Part shown: positions 24,274-32,814 of the stretch, piece after piece
How the letters are laid out: every line of letters begins with the position of its first letter
Numbering within the stretch: the stretch's first letter is position 1
From: Isoptericola dokdonensis DS-3
GTDB taxonomy: Bacteria; Actinomycetota; Actinomycetes; Actinomycetales; Cellulomonadaceae
DNA length: 64,000 nt
NCBI RefSeq assembly: GCF_001636295.1
Contig: NZ_CP014209.1
Span: 1,178,001-1,242,000, forward strand
Direction of reading: 5' to 3'
Made by a program: the position numbers and the translations under genes
Notes under the pieces: generated by a model
Databases searched by the model: none
What the model saw: only the letters and a program-made list of their open reading frames with translations
Told to the model about the DNA's origin: nothing

Positions 24274-25266
24274 ATGCCCGCCGCCGCCCCGCACCGCTGG
24301 CGACGATCGGCGGTCCGCGCGATGCTCGGGGCCGTCGCGACCGCGTGGCTGCTCGCCGGTGCTGCCGTGCTGGTCGCGCGAGGCTGGCAGGACGACCTCC
24401 CCGACCGTGTCGCCTCCCACTGGGACGGCCAGGGGGTCCCTGACGACACGATGTCCCTGGGGACGTTCGTGCTCGTCGACGTCGTGCTGGTGCTCGCCCT
24501 CACCCTGATGTTCGCCGGCATCGGCGTGGCGGCCGGACGGGAGGCCTCGACCCGACGGACGCTCGCCGGGGTCGTCGTCTGGTCCGGCGGGCTGGGCGCG
24601 ACGCTCCTGCTGGTCACGCTCGGAGTGCAGCGCGGCCTGACGGACCCCGCGCAGGCGGAGCTGCCGGGCTGGTTGCTCGCCGCCGTGCTGCTCGTCCCCC
24701 TGCTGCCCGCCGTCGTCGTCGCGGCGCTCGTCCCCGCGGACCCACCCCGGCCCACCACCACGCCCGTCCCCGCCGACGCGCCGCGCGCCGAGCTTCCGCA
24801 CGGCACCGGCACGGTCTGGGAGACGCGGATCGGTCCCGGCCGAGGGGCGCTCGTGGTCGCCGCCGGGGCGGCCGCCTCCGCCGTGGTCGTCGCCGTGGCC
24901 GTCGGGTCGTGGTGGCTGCTGGTGGTCCCGGCGGCGCTCGTCGCGCTCTGCGCCGCGACGCTCGCCTTCACCGTCCGGGTCGACGCCTCGGGCCTGCGGG
25001 TGCGGTCGTCGCTCGGCCGACCGCAGACCCTGGTCCCCGCCGACGAGATCGTCCGCGCCGACGTCGTCCACGTGAATCCGCTCGGCGACTTCGGCGGCTG
25101 GGGCTGGCGGGTCGGGATCGACGACGGCCGCGTCGGCGTCGTGCTGCGGACCGGCGACGCGCTGCTCGTGGAGCGGACGGGCGGCCGGAAGCTGGTGGTG
25201 ACCCTCGACGACGCCGCGCACGCCGCCGGGCTGCTCAACTCGGTCGCCGACCGCGCCCGTCCCTGA
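24274..25266 (+). CDS. DUF1648-domain membrane protein
   Basis: 330 aa with a first helix (AVATAWLLAGAAVLVARGW) then QDDLPDRVASHWDGQGVPDD, the loop typical of DUF1648 proteins such as SdpI relatives. Further helices follow at about 60-160 and 195-235, and a cytoplasmic C-terminal domain (VDASGLRVRSSLGRPQTLV to LLNSVADR) resembles a PH-like fold. ATG 24274 is chosen over an upstream ATG that lies inside the promoter; GGAGG is about 13 nt away, so the start is not certain. Function unknown. Confidence 0.8.
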   Translation: MPAAAPHRWRRSAVRAMLGAVATAWLLAGAAVLVARGWQDDLPDRVASHWDGQGVPDDTMSLGTFVLVDVVLVLALTLMFAGIGVAAGREASTRRTLAGVVVWSGGLGATLLLVTLGVQRGLTDPAQAELPGWLLAAVLLVPLLPAVVVAALVPADPPRPTTTPVPADAPRAELPHGTGTVWETRIGPGRGALVVAAGAAASAVVVAVAVGSWWLLVVPAALVALCAATLAFTVRVDASGLRVRSSLGRPQTLVPADEIVRADVVHVNPLGDFGGWGWRVGIDDGRVGVVLRTGDALLVERTGGRKLVVTLDDAAHAAGLLNSVADRARP

Positions 25267-25286
25267 CCCGGACCCTGCGACGGAGC

Positions 25287-25694
25287 TCAGGTCTCCTCGG
25301 GGTCCTCGGACAACAGACGCTGCGCCTCGGCGAGCCGCCGGGGCGCGCGGGCGAACCAGGCGTCCTCGACGGTCCGCGCCAGCGTCGCCGCATCGACGGC
25401 GTCCAGCCGGACGAGGACTGCCGCGTAGCCGTCCAGGTGCGGGATGGTGAAGTGCGAGGCGGGCTCGGCGGCGAGCACGACGTCCTTCTCGACGAGGTCG
25501 TCGACGGCGGCGGCGAGGATCGGGCCGGACGGCACGGGATCGTCGCCGAACCGGCGGAGGTCGGCCTTGGTGAACGGCCGCTCCCACACGAACATGCGCT
25601 CCCCCACCGACCAGACCCGCCACCCCCGCGAGACGCTCTCGTGGGTGCCGGGCAGGGCGAGCGCGAGGCGCGCGACGTCGTCGTAGGTGGCCAC
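25287..25694 (-). CDS. MmcQ/YjbR-family protein
   Basis: About 135 aa. It has the small DNA-binding-like fold of MmcQ/YjbR: ATYDDVARLALALPGTHE, the aromatic strand RVWSVGERMFVWERPF, and the C-terminal YAAVLVRLDAVDAATLARTVEDAW with the helix RLAEAQRLLSED. No biochemical function is known. A GTG at 25694 is taken as the start since family similarity begins with TYDDV; another GTG at 25730 would add 12 Arg-rich residues. Confidence 0.78.
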   Translation of the reverse strand: MATYDDVARLALALPGTHESVSRGWRVWSVGERMFVWERPFTKADLRRFGDDPVPSGPILAAAVDDLVEKDVVLAAEPASHFTIPHLDGYAAVLVRLDAVDAATLARTVEDAWFARAPRRLAEAQRLLSEDPEET

Positions 25695-25791
25695 GACGAC
25701 CAGCCTGCGAGATGTCGCACGGCGTCGCACGTCGGCTAGGGTGTCGGTGCCTGCGACGGCACGTCCTAGGTATCACTCGACGAGGAGAGAC

Positions 25792-26832
25792 ATGACCACG
25801 TTGCGCATCGGCATCCAGACCGGCTACTGGTCCCGCCGCCCGCCCGCAGGTGTCGTGGAGATGCTGCAGCAGGCCGAGGCCGCCGGCCTCGACTCCGTCT
25901 GGACCGCCGAGGCGTACGGGTCCGACGCCTTCACCCCGCTCGCCTGGTGGGGCTCGCACACCTCCCGCCTGCGCCTCGGCACCGGCATCGCGCAGATGGC
26001 AGCGCGCACCCCCACCGCGACGGCGATGCACGCCCTGACCCTCGACCACCTGTCCGGCGGGCGGTTCGTGCTCGGGCTCGGCGCGTCGGGGCCGCAGGTC
26101 GTCGAGGGCTGGTACGGCCAGCCGTACCGTCGCCCGCTGGCGCGCACCCGCGAGTTCGTCGAGATCGTCCGCGAGGTGATCGCCCGCGAGCGCCCCGTCA
26201 CCTACGACGGCGAGTTCTACACGCTCCCCGTGGGCGCCGGCACCCCGGGCGCGACCGGTCTGGGGCGCCCGCTCAAGGCGACCGTGCACCCGCTGCGCCC
26301 CGAGGTCCCCATCGTCCTGGCCGCGCAGGGCCCGAAGAACGTGGCGCTGGCCGCCGAGATCGCCGACGGCTGGATGGCGGGCTTCTACGCGCCGCGCGCC
26401 GACGCCGAGCAGCGGGCGCTGCTCGACGAGGGCTTCGCGGTGCGGGCCGACGAGCGCTCCCGGCCCGAGGACTTCGAGGTCCTGGCGACGATCCCCGTCG
26501 TCGTGCGCGACGACGTCGAGTCCGCGGCGGACGTCGTGAGGCCGCACATCGCCCTGTACGCGGGCGGGATGGGCGCCAAGGAGGCGAACTTCCACAAGGC
26601 GTCGCTCGACCGGCTGGGATACTCCGAGGTCACGGACGAGGTGCAGCGGCTGTATCTCGCCGGGCGCAAGGAGGACGCCGCCCGGGCGGTGCCGACGGAG
26701 ATGGTCGAGGAGATCGCGCTCGTCGGACCGGCCGCCAAGGTGCGGGCCGACCTCGCCCGCTGGGAGGGCACGGCCCTGACGACGCTGCTCGCGCAGGGCG
26801 ACCCGGCGTCGGTGGCGGCGCTGCTCGGCTGA
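25792..26832 (+). CDS. LLM-class F420-dependent oxidoreductase
   Basis: 346-aa TIM-barrel flavin/F420 oxidoreductase of the luciferase-like monooxygenase family. Features: LRIGIQTGYWSRRPPAGVVE, the early SVWTAEAYGSDAF, LRLGTGIAQMAARTPTATAM, the cofactor-binding RFVLGLGASGPQVVEGWYG, and the C-terminal FYAPRADAEQ. This resembles mycobacterial Rv3520c-type proteins that use coenzyme F420. The substrate is unknown. GAGGAG lies 5 nt before the ATG, and TAGGGT at about 25738 may be its -10. Convergent with the ATL gene, 4 nt apart. Confidence 0.88.
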   Translation: MTTLRIGIQTGYWSRRPPAGVVEMLQQAEAAGLDSVWTAEAYGSDAFTPLAWWGSHTSRLRLGTGIAQMAARTPTATAMHALTLDHLSGGRFVLGLGASGPQVVEGWYGQPYRRPLARTREFVEIVREVIARERPVTYDGEFYTLPVGAGTPGATGLGRPLKATVHPLRPEVPIVLAAQGPKNVALAAEIADGWMAGFYAPRADAEQRALLDEGFAVRADERSRPEDFEVLATIPVVVRDDVESAADVVRPHIALYAGGMGAKEANFHKASLDRLGYSEVTDEVQRLYLAGRKEDAARAVPTEMVEEIALVGPAAKVRADLARWEGTALTTLLAQGDPASVAALLG

Positions 26833-26836
26833 GCCC

Positions 26837-27205
26837 TCAGGGCAGCCAGACGGCCCGCCGCAGGTCCACGCGGCGCCCGTCGCGCGTGAGGGGGCAGCCC
26901 TCGGCGCGCAGCTCCGTCAGCGCCCGGTCGAGGTGCCGGGCCGGGGGCGAGCCCGCCGCGTTCACCACGCGCCACCAGGCCACGCCCGACCCCGCGCGCG
27001 CCACCACCTGACCGACCTGACGGGGGCCGCCGCGGCCCAGGACGTCCGCCACGGCGTCGGCGACGATCCCGTAGGTCGTCGCCCGGCCCGCTGGCACCCG
27101 CTCGACGACGGCCAGCACCTCGTCGAGGTACTCCTCGGCGAGGGTCGGGGCGTCGAGCGGCGCGTCGTGGTGCGGCGCGGCATCGGGGTGCGGGCGGGAC
27201 GGCAT
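26837..27205 (-). CDS. Alkyltransferase-like (ATL) / MGMT-family DNA-binding protein
   Basis: 122 aa equal to the DNA-binding domain of O6-methylguanine-DNA methyltransferase: EVLAVVERVPAGRATTYGIVADAV, the helix-turn-helix LGRGGPRQVGQVVARAG and VAWWRVVNAAGSP. The active-site PCHR is replaced by a WWRVV segment with no Cys, so it cannot transfer alkyl groups. ATL proteins bind O6-alkylguanine and flag it for nucleotide excision repair. ATG 27205 follows homology; 30 upstream codons are excluded. Confidence 0.85.
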   Translation of the reverse strand: MPSRPHPDAAPHHDAPLDAPTLAEEYLDEVLAVVERVPAGRATTYGIVADAVADVLGRGGPRQVGQVVARAGSGVAWWRVVNAAGSPPARHLDRALTELRAEGCPLTRDGRRVDLRRAVWLP

Positions 27206-27336
27206 GCCCCGACTATGGCACCCGCCGGCGACGTGCCCGGGCAGCGACGCCATGCGCCGCCACGGGGCCGGCACGAGCCACCGCGGCCCGGGCAATCAGG
27301 TGGCGCCGCCGGACCGGTGCACCGCAGGATCGGGGC

Positions 27337-28647
27337 ATGGCCCACACCCGCGACGCCGCGCTCCCCGACGGCTACCGCTTCCGCACCCTCACCGCCGACG
27401 ACCATCGCGCCGCGATCCGCCTCGACGCCTGGGCGTTCCCCACCGGCGTCTCCCTCGACGAGCTCACGCAGGTCCCCACGGCGCTGACGTGGGAGCGCAC
27501 GGTCGGCGTCGAGACGACCGGCGCCGACGGCACGACGTCGCTCGCGGCGATGCACTCGTCGTACCCGTTCACGCAGTTCGAGGTCCCGGGCGGCACGCTG
27601 CCGACGGCGGGGCTCACCTGGGTCGGGGTGCATCCCCAGCACCGGCGCCGCGGTCTCGCCACGGCGATGGTCGACCGGCACCTGGCCCGCTGCCGGGAGC
27701 GGGGCGAGCCGCTGTCGGCCCTGTTCGCCGCGGAGTACGCCATCTACGGCCGGTTCGGGTACGGCAAGGCCGCCGACGACGTCCGGCTGACGATCCCGCG
27801 GGGCGCCCGCCTGCGCGACGTCCCGGGCGCCACGGAGCACACCGTGCGGATCGAGGACGCCGACGGCGCCGTGCACGGCGCCCTCGTGGACACCGTGCAC
27901 CGGGCGGCCGGCCGCTCCCCCGGCGGCCTGGGCGTGAACCGGCCCGGCTGGGCGACGCGCGAGACCGCGGAGCTGCGGGCGCACTTCTGGGCCGACGTCC
28001 CCGCGTTCCGGGGCGGGCGGGAGACGCGGCGCGTCGTCGTCGTGGAGCGGGACGGCGAGCCCCGCGGCTACGCCCTGCTGCGCCGCACGCTGGAGTGGGT
28101 GCCGACGGGCACGAACGGCACCGTGGCGGTGTCCGAGGCGGTCGCGCTCGACGCCGCCGCGGCACGCGCGCTGTGGGGTGTGCTCGTCGACCTCGACCTC
28201 ATGACCGAGACGAAGACCTTCGTCCTCGCGCCCGACGACGCCGTCCTGACCCTCCTGGAGAACCCGCGGGCGACCGCCCAGCAGCGGCTGGACAACGTGT
28301 GGGTGCGGCTCGTCGACCTGCCGGTCGCGCTGGCCGGGCGCCGGTACGCCGCCGACGTCGACATGACCCTCGCCGTGACGGACGCCCGGCTGCCGGACAA
28401 CGCGGGGGTGTGGCGGCTGCACGCCGACGCGTTCTCCCCGGCGTCGTGCGAGCGCTCCGACGTCCCGTCGCAGGACGCGGACCTCGCCCTGGACGTGCGC
28501 GAGCTCGGTGCCGCCTACCTGGGCGGCACGTCGTTGGCCGTCCTGGCGTCCGCGGGCCTCGTGGCCGAGCGCACGCCCGGCGCGCTGGCCGCGGCGAGCA
28601 CCGCGTTCGGGTGGCCGGTCGCGCCGGTCTGCTCCTGGGTGTTCTAG
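27337..28647 (+). CDS. Eis-type GNAT acetyltransferase
   Basis: 436 aa, tandem GNAT domains plus a C-terminal SCP2-like domain, the Eis architecture. The acetyl-CoA site is WVGVHPQHRRRGLATAMVDRHL; FAAEYAIYGRFGYGKAAD follows, as in Eis. The second, degenerate GNAT half covers about 170-300. The chain ends WPVAPVCSWVF: in Eis the C-terminal carboxylate lies in the active site, and the final Phe fits. Family members acetylate amines including aminoglycosides or peptides; the native substrate here is unknown. Confidence 0.9.
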   Translation: MAHTRDAALPDGYRFRTLTADDHRAAIRLDAWAFPTGVSLDELTQVPTALTWERTVGVETTGADGTTSLAAMHSSYPFTQFEVPGGTLPTAGLTWVGVHPQHRRRGLATAMVDRHLARCRERGEPLSALFAAEYAIYGRFGYGKAADDVRLTIPRGARLRDVPGATEHTVRIEDADGAVHGALVDTVHRAAGRSPGGLGVNRPGWATRETAELRAHFWADVPAFRGGRETRRVVVVERDGEPRGYALLRRTLEWVPTGTNGTVAVSEAVALDAAAARALWGVLVDLDLMTETKTFVLAPDDAVLTLLENPRATAQQRLDNVWVRLVDLPVALAGRRYAADVDMTLAVTDARLPDNAGVWRLHADAFSPASCERSDVPSQDADLALDVRELGAAYLGGTSLAVLASAGLVAERTPGALAAASTAFGWPVAPVCSWVF

Positions 28648-28666
28648 GCGCCCTGAGCCGACCAGG

Positions 28667-29662
28667 TCAGGCCTGGCAGGCCGGGCACCAGAACAGGTTG
28701 CGGCCCGCCAGCTCCTTGAGCAGCACCGGGGTGCCGCACACGCGGCAGGGCAGCCCGTCGCGGTGGTAGACGTAGAACGCCTCGTCGGCGGGCACCGCGC
28801 CCGCGTCGTCGTCGGTGTTCTGCCGGGTGCGACGTCGCCCGCCGTCGGGGACGTCGTGCCCCGCGCCGCGGTCCGCCGGCCGGGTCGTGACGATCCGGCC
28901 CGTCGCGGCGCCGTCGCGCATCAGGTCGACCAGGTCGTCCCAGATCGCATCGAGCACCGCGGCGGGGACGTCACGGCCGGGGCGCAGCGGGTCCAGCCCG
29001 GCACGGAACAGCACCTCGGCCCGGTAGATGTTGCCGACGCCCGCCACGACCGCCTGGTCCATGAGCTGCTGGCCGACGGTGACGCGCGAGCGCCGCACCC
29101 GGGCGACGAACGCGTCGCGGGCGGCCGCGAGCGACGCGTGGCCGCCGTCGGGCCGGATCGGGTCCGGCCCGAGCCGGCCCTCGACCGCCGCCTTCTCGAC
29201 GTCGGTGAGGACCTCGCAGGCCGTCGGCCCGGTGAGGTCCGCGACGGCGTGGTCGGCGAGCAGGCGCACGCGCACGGCGCCACGGGGCTCCGGCGGCTCC
29301 CACGCCTCCGACGCCGCGGGCACGGCGCCGTCAGGCGCCTCCGGGACCGAGTCCCGTTCCCCGATGCGGCGGCGTGGTGCCCCGATGGCGTGCACGACGT
29401 CGTCGCCCTCGCCGGCGAACGTCCACGCCCCGTAGAGCCCCAGGTGGACGCGCAGCCAGTGCTGCACGCCGTCACCGGGCACAGGGGCGAAACCGCAGAA
29501 GAGCTGCTTGCCCCACGCCTCGGCGCGCACCAGGACGGACCCGTCGAGCAGCGCCGCGCCCGCGGCGAACCGGCCCTGCGGGCTGGAGACCGCGAGCCGC
29601 CGGCCGGCGAAGAGCACCTCCAGGGTGCGGGCCAGCCGGTGGACGGTGTGCCCCTCGGGCAC
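28667..29662 (-). CDS. Fpg/Nei-family DNA glycosylase (Nei2-like)
   Basis: 331-aa bifunctional base-excision-repair glycosylase. Pro2-Glu3 of MPEGHTVHRL are the catalytic nucleophile and acid. The helix-two-turn-helix is QQLMDQAVVAGVGNIYRAEVLFRAG. The C-terminal zinc finger is C-R-V-C-G near the end plus CPAC, ending FWCPACQA. An insert (residues about 95-120) and a long Arg/Asp-rich segment before the finger distinguish it from Fpg and fit actinobacterial Nei2. The GTG start follows the rpiB stop by 1 nt, so the genes form an operon. Confidence 0.92.
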   Translation of the reverse strand: MPEGHTVHRLARTLEVLFAGRRLAVSSPQGRFAAGAALLDGSVLVRAEAWGKQLFCGFAPVPGDGVQHWLRVHLGLYGAWTFAGEGDDVVHAIGAPRRRIGERDSVPEAPDGAVPAASEAWEPPEPRGAVRVRLLADHAVADLTGPTACEVLTDVEKAAVEGRLGPDPIRPDGGHASLAAARDAFVARVRRSRVTVGQQLMDQAVVAGVGNIYRAEVLFRAGLDPLRPGRDVPAAVLDAIWDDLVDLMRDGAATGRIVTTRPADRGAGHDVPDGGRRRTRQNTDDDAGAVPADEAFYVYHRDGLPCRVCGTPVLLKELAGRNLFWCPACQA

Positions 29663-29663
29663 G

Positions 29664-30125
29664 TCAGGAGGCGGCGGGCCGGGCGGCCTCGTAGTCGGCG
29701 AGCTGGTCGATGCGGCGCTGGTGGCGCGCGTCGCCCGAGAACGGCTCCGCGACGAACGCCTCGACGAACGACGTCGCCTCCTGCGTGGAGTGCATGCGCC
29801 CGCCGACGGCGATCACGTTCGCGTCGTTGTGCTGGCGGCCGAGCCGCGCGGTCTCCAGCGACCAGGCCAGCACTGCCCGCACGCCCGTCACCTTGTTCGC
29901 GGCGATCTGCTCGCCGTTGCCCGACCCGCCGATGACGATGCCGAGCGAACCCGGCTCCGCGACGACGGCCTCGCCCGCGGCGAGGCAGAACGACGGGTAG
30001 TCGTCCTGGGCGTCGTAGGTGTGGGCCCCGTGGTCGACGACGTCGTGACCGGCCTCGGTCAGGTGGGCGACGAGGTGGGTCTTGAGCTCGTATCCGGCGT
30101 GATCGGCGGCGATGTGCAGACGCAT
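29664..30125 (-). CDS. rpiB: Ribose-5-phosphate isomerase B
   Basis: 153-aa RpiB/LacA-fold isomerase interconverting ribose 5-phosphate and ribulose 5-phosphate. It starts RLHIAADHAGYELK and contains the phosphate/active-site loop GIVIGGSGNGEQIAANKV with Glu in the position used by actinobacterial enzymes, plus ARLGRQHNDANVIAVGGR. ATG 30125 has GGGAG 10 nt upstream; ATG 30134 would leave no space for ribosome binding. Upstream of and overlapping in spacing with nei2; divergent from the M13 peptidase gene. Confidence 0.93.
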   Translation of the reverse strand: MRLHIAADHAGYELKTHLVAHLTEAGHDVVDHGAHTYDAQDDYPSFCLAAGEAVVAEPGSLGIVIGGSGNGEQIAANKVTGVRAVLAWSLETARLGRQHNDANVIAVGGRMHSTQEATSFVEAFVAEPFSGDARHQRRIDQLADYEAARPAAS

Positions 30126-30165
30126 GGTCGCCATTCTCCCCCATCGCGCCGCGTAGGGTGACGCC

Positions 30166-32178
30166 ATGACGACCGACGCGACCGGGCTGAGGTCCGGCAT
30201 CGACCTGTCCGCCCTCGACGACGCCGTCCGCCCGCAGGACGACCTGTTCCGCCACGTCAACGGCCGCTGGCTCGACACCTACGAGATCCCCGCCGACCGC
30301 GCCATGGACGGCGCGTTCCGCGCCCTGCACGACGCCGCGGAGGAGCAGGTCCGCGAGATCATCACCGACGCGGGCGCCGCCGTGCTCGCCGGGACCGCGA
30401 CGGGTTCGCAGGCCCAGGTCGGTGCGCTGTACGCGAGCTTCATGGACACCGACCGCATCGAGGCGCTCGGCACCGCGCCGATCGCCCACGAGCTCGCGGC
30501 CGTGCGCGGCGCCGCCGACGCCGCCGCCCTGACGCGCGTCCTCGGTGAGCTCCAGCGCACCGGCGGTGGCGGCGTCGTCGGCCTCTACGTCGACAACGAC
30601 GCCAAGGACCCCGAGCGGTACGTCGTCTACCTCGTCCAGGGCGGACTCGGACTGCCCGACGAGGCGTACTACCGGGAGGAGCAGTACGCGCCCGTCCGCG
30701 ACGCGTACACCCCGCACGTGGCCCGCATGCTCGACCTCGCCGGCGTCGACGAGGCGTCGTGGGGCACGACGCCCGAGGCCGCGGCCGAGCGCGTCGTCGC
30801 CCTGGAGACGGCGCTCGCCGCGCACCACTGGGACGTCGTGCGCGACCGGGACGCGACGCTCACGTACAACCCGACGACGCTCGCCGCGCTGGCGGCGTCC
30901 GCGCCCGGGTTCGACTGGCTCGCGTGGGCCGACGCCCTCGGCGCGCCCGCCGGGTCGCTCGACGACCTCGTCGTGCGCGAGCCGTCATTCGCGACCGGCT
31001 TCGCGGAGCTGTGGGAGCAGGCCGACCTCGCCGACTGGCGGCTGTGGGCCGCCTACCACCTGATCACGGCGCGCGCCCCGTACCTCGCGGACGCCGTCGT
31101 GCAGGCCAACTTCGACTTCTACGGCCGCACCCTCTCCGGCGCCCAGGAGGTCCGCGAGCGCTGGAAGCGCGGCGTGTCCGTCGTCGAGGGGGCGCTCGGC
31201 GAGGTCGTCGGCCAGGAGTACGTGGCCCGGCACTTCCCGCCGTCCCACAAGGAGCGCATGGACGAGCTCGTCGCGAACCTCGTGGCCGCGTACCGCGAGT
31301 CCATCACCGGGCTCGACTGGATGACGCAGGAGACCCGCACGCGGGCGCTCGCCAAGCTCGAGCAGTTCACGCCGAAGGTCGGCTACCCGGTGCGCTGGAA
31401 GGACTACTCCGCCCTCGTCCTGGCCGAGGACGACCTGGTGGGCAACGTGCGGCGCGCCCACGCCGTCGAGCAGGACCGCGAGCTCGGCAAGATCGGCAGG
31501 CCGCTCGACCGCGACGAGTGGTTCATGACCCCGCAGACGGTCAACGCCTACTACAACCCGGGCATGAACGAGATCGTGTTCCCCGCGGCGATCCTTCAGC
31601 CGCCGTTCTTCGACCCGGACGCCGAGGACGCCGTCAACTACGGCGGGATCGGTGCCGTCATCGGCCACGAGATCGGCCACGGGTTCGACGACCAGGGCTC
31701 CAAGTACGACGGCGCCGGTCGGCTCGAGGACTGGTGGACCGAGGCGGACCGCACCGAGTTCGAGAAGCGCACCTCCGCCCTGGTCGCGCAGTACGACGCC
31801 TACCGGCCCGCCCAGCTCGGCGACGACGGCCCGACCGTCAACGGGTCGCTCACCATCGGCGAGAACATCGGCGACCTCGGCGGGCTGTCCATCGCGCTGA
31901 AGGCGTACCGGATCGCGCTCGGCGGCGGGCTCGACGAGGCCCCCGTGATCGACGGCCTCACCGGTACCCAGCGCGTGCTCCTCGGCTGGGCGCAGGTGTG
32001 GCAGGCCAAGGGGCGCGACGCCGAGATCGTGCGCCGCATCGCCACCGACCCGCACTCCCCCAACGAGTTCCGCTGCAACGGCGTCGTGCGCAACGTCGAC
32101 GAGTTCTACGAGGCGTTCGACGTCGCCGACGACGCCGCCCTGTTCCTGCCCGCGGCGGAGCGCGTGCGCATCTGGTGA
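30166..32178 (+). CDS. M13-family (neprilysin-like) zinc metallopeptidase
   Basis: 670 aa. The zinc site HEIGH is at 501-505 in GAVIGHEIGHGFDDQGS, the third ligand is in ENIGDLGGLSIALKAY, and the N-terminal region has QDDLFRHVNGRWLDTYEIP. NAYYNPGMNEIVFPAAILQPPFF is the substrate-binding segment. There is no signal peptide, so the bacterial enzyme is probably cytoplasmic. It ends RVRIW, as is typical. TAGGGT at 30154 is 6 nt before the ATG with no Shine-Dalgarno, pointing to a leaderless mRNA. Divergent from rpiB, 40 bp between starts. Confidence 0.95.
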   Translation: MTTDATGLRSGIDLSALDDAVRPQDDLFRHVNGRWLDTYEIPADRAMDGAFRALHDAAEEQVREIITDAGAAVLAGTATGSQAQVGALYASFMDTDRIEALGTAPIAHELAAVRGAADAAALTRVLGELQRTGGGGVVGLYVDNDAKDPERYVVYLVQGGLGLPDEAYYREEQYAPVRDAYTPHVARMLDLAGVDEASWGTTPEAAAERVVALETALAAHHWDVVRDRDATLTYNPTTLAALAASAPGFDWLAWADALGAPAGSLDDLVVREPSFATGFAELWEQADLADWRLWAAYHLITARAPYLADAVVQANFDFYGRTLSGAQEVRERWKRGVSVVEGALGEVVGQEYVARHFPPSHKERMDELVANLVAAYRESITGLDWMTQETRTRALAKLEQFTPKVGYPVRWKDYSALVLAEDDLVGNVRRAHAVEQDRELGKIGRPLDRDEWFMTPQTVNAYYNPGMNEIVFPAAILQPPFFDPDAEDAVNYGGIGAVIGHEIGHGFDDQGSKYDGAGRLEDWWTEADRTEFEKRTSALVAQYDAYRPAQLGDDGPTVNGSLTIGENIGDLGGLSIALKAYRIALGGGLDEAPVIDGLTGTQRVLLGWAQVWQAKGRDAEIVRRIATDPHSPNEFRCNGVVRNVDEFYEAFDVADDAALFLPAAERVRIW

Positions 32179-32244
32179 GACGGGTGCGGTCGTGACACGG
32201 CCGTCCTGACCGGGTCATGACCAACGGCACTGTCCGGGCCGTGC

Positions 32245-32283
32245 GGGCGGTGCGAGGTTGAGCGGGTGAACCTCGCACCGCCC
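32245..32283 (+). promoter_or_regulatory. 15-bp hairpin with the PH-protein start codon in its loop
   Basis: GGGCGGTGCGAGGTT (32245-32259) pairs perfectly with 32269-32283. The 9-nt loop GAGCGGGTG contains the GTG start codon at its 3' edge. The hairpin could be the M13 gene terminator, extended into the next CDS, or a translational gate. Confidence 0.6.
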
Positions 32284-32814
32284 CGCACCGATCCCGCCCA
32301 CGGCCCCGCCCACGACCCCGGTGGTCCCGCTCCGCGGCTGCGGCCGCCGCACCACCGCGTCGACCCGCGCGCGCTGCGCTGGTGGACGCTGCGGAACCTG
32401 GTCGTGTCCCTCGGCGCGCTCGCCGTCCTCGGCGCGCTCGCCTGGTGGTGGCAGGCGGCGCGCCCCTGGCTGCTCGCACCCGCCGTCGTCGTCGGCCTGT
32501 GGGCGCTCGTGCGCGTCGCCGTCGAGCCCCGGTGGCGGTACGCCGTGCACCGCTGGGAGGCCACCGACGACGCCGTCTACGGGCTCACCGGCTGGGTCGT
32601 GCGCGAGTGGCGGGTCGCCCCGCTGTCGCGCGTGCAGACCGTGGACGCCGTGCGCGGCCCCCTCGAGCAGGTGCTCGGCCTGGCGACCCTGCGCGTCACC
32701 ACCGCGTCGTCCGCCGGGACGATCAGCATCGTCGGCCTCGACCGGCAGGTGGCCGCCGACCTCGCCGAACGTCTGACTCTCGTCGTCGAGCGCACCCCCG
32801 GGGACGCGACGTGA
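32266..32814 (+). CDS. PH-domain (bPH2) membrane protein
   Basis: 182 aa. Two membrane helices (LVVSLGALAVLGALAWWW; WLLAPAVVVGLWALVRVAV) precede a bacterial pleckstrin-homology domain: YAVHRWEATDDAVYGLTGWV, REWRVAPLSRVQTVDAVRGP, LEQVLGLATLRVTTASSAG. This is the YdbS-like half of a common pair. Its GTGA stop/start overlap with the next, larger PH protein shows an operon. GTG 32266 is the only credible start, although it sits in a hairpin loop. Role in the membrane unknown. Confidence 0.85.
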   Translation: MNLAPPRTDPAHGPAHDPGGPAPRLRPPHHRVDPRALRWWTLRNLVVSLGALAVLGALAWWWQAARPWLLAPAVVVGLWALVRVAVEPRWRYAVHRWEATDDAVYGLTGWVVREWRVAPLSRVQTVDAVRGPLEQVLGLATLRVTTASSAGTISIVGLDRQVAADLAERLTLVVERTPGDAT

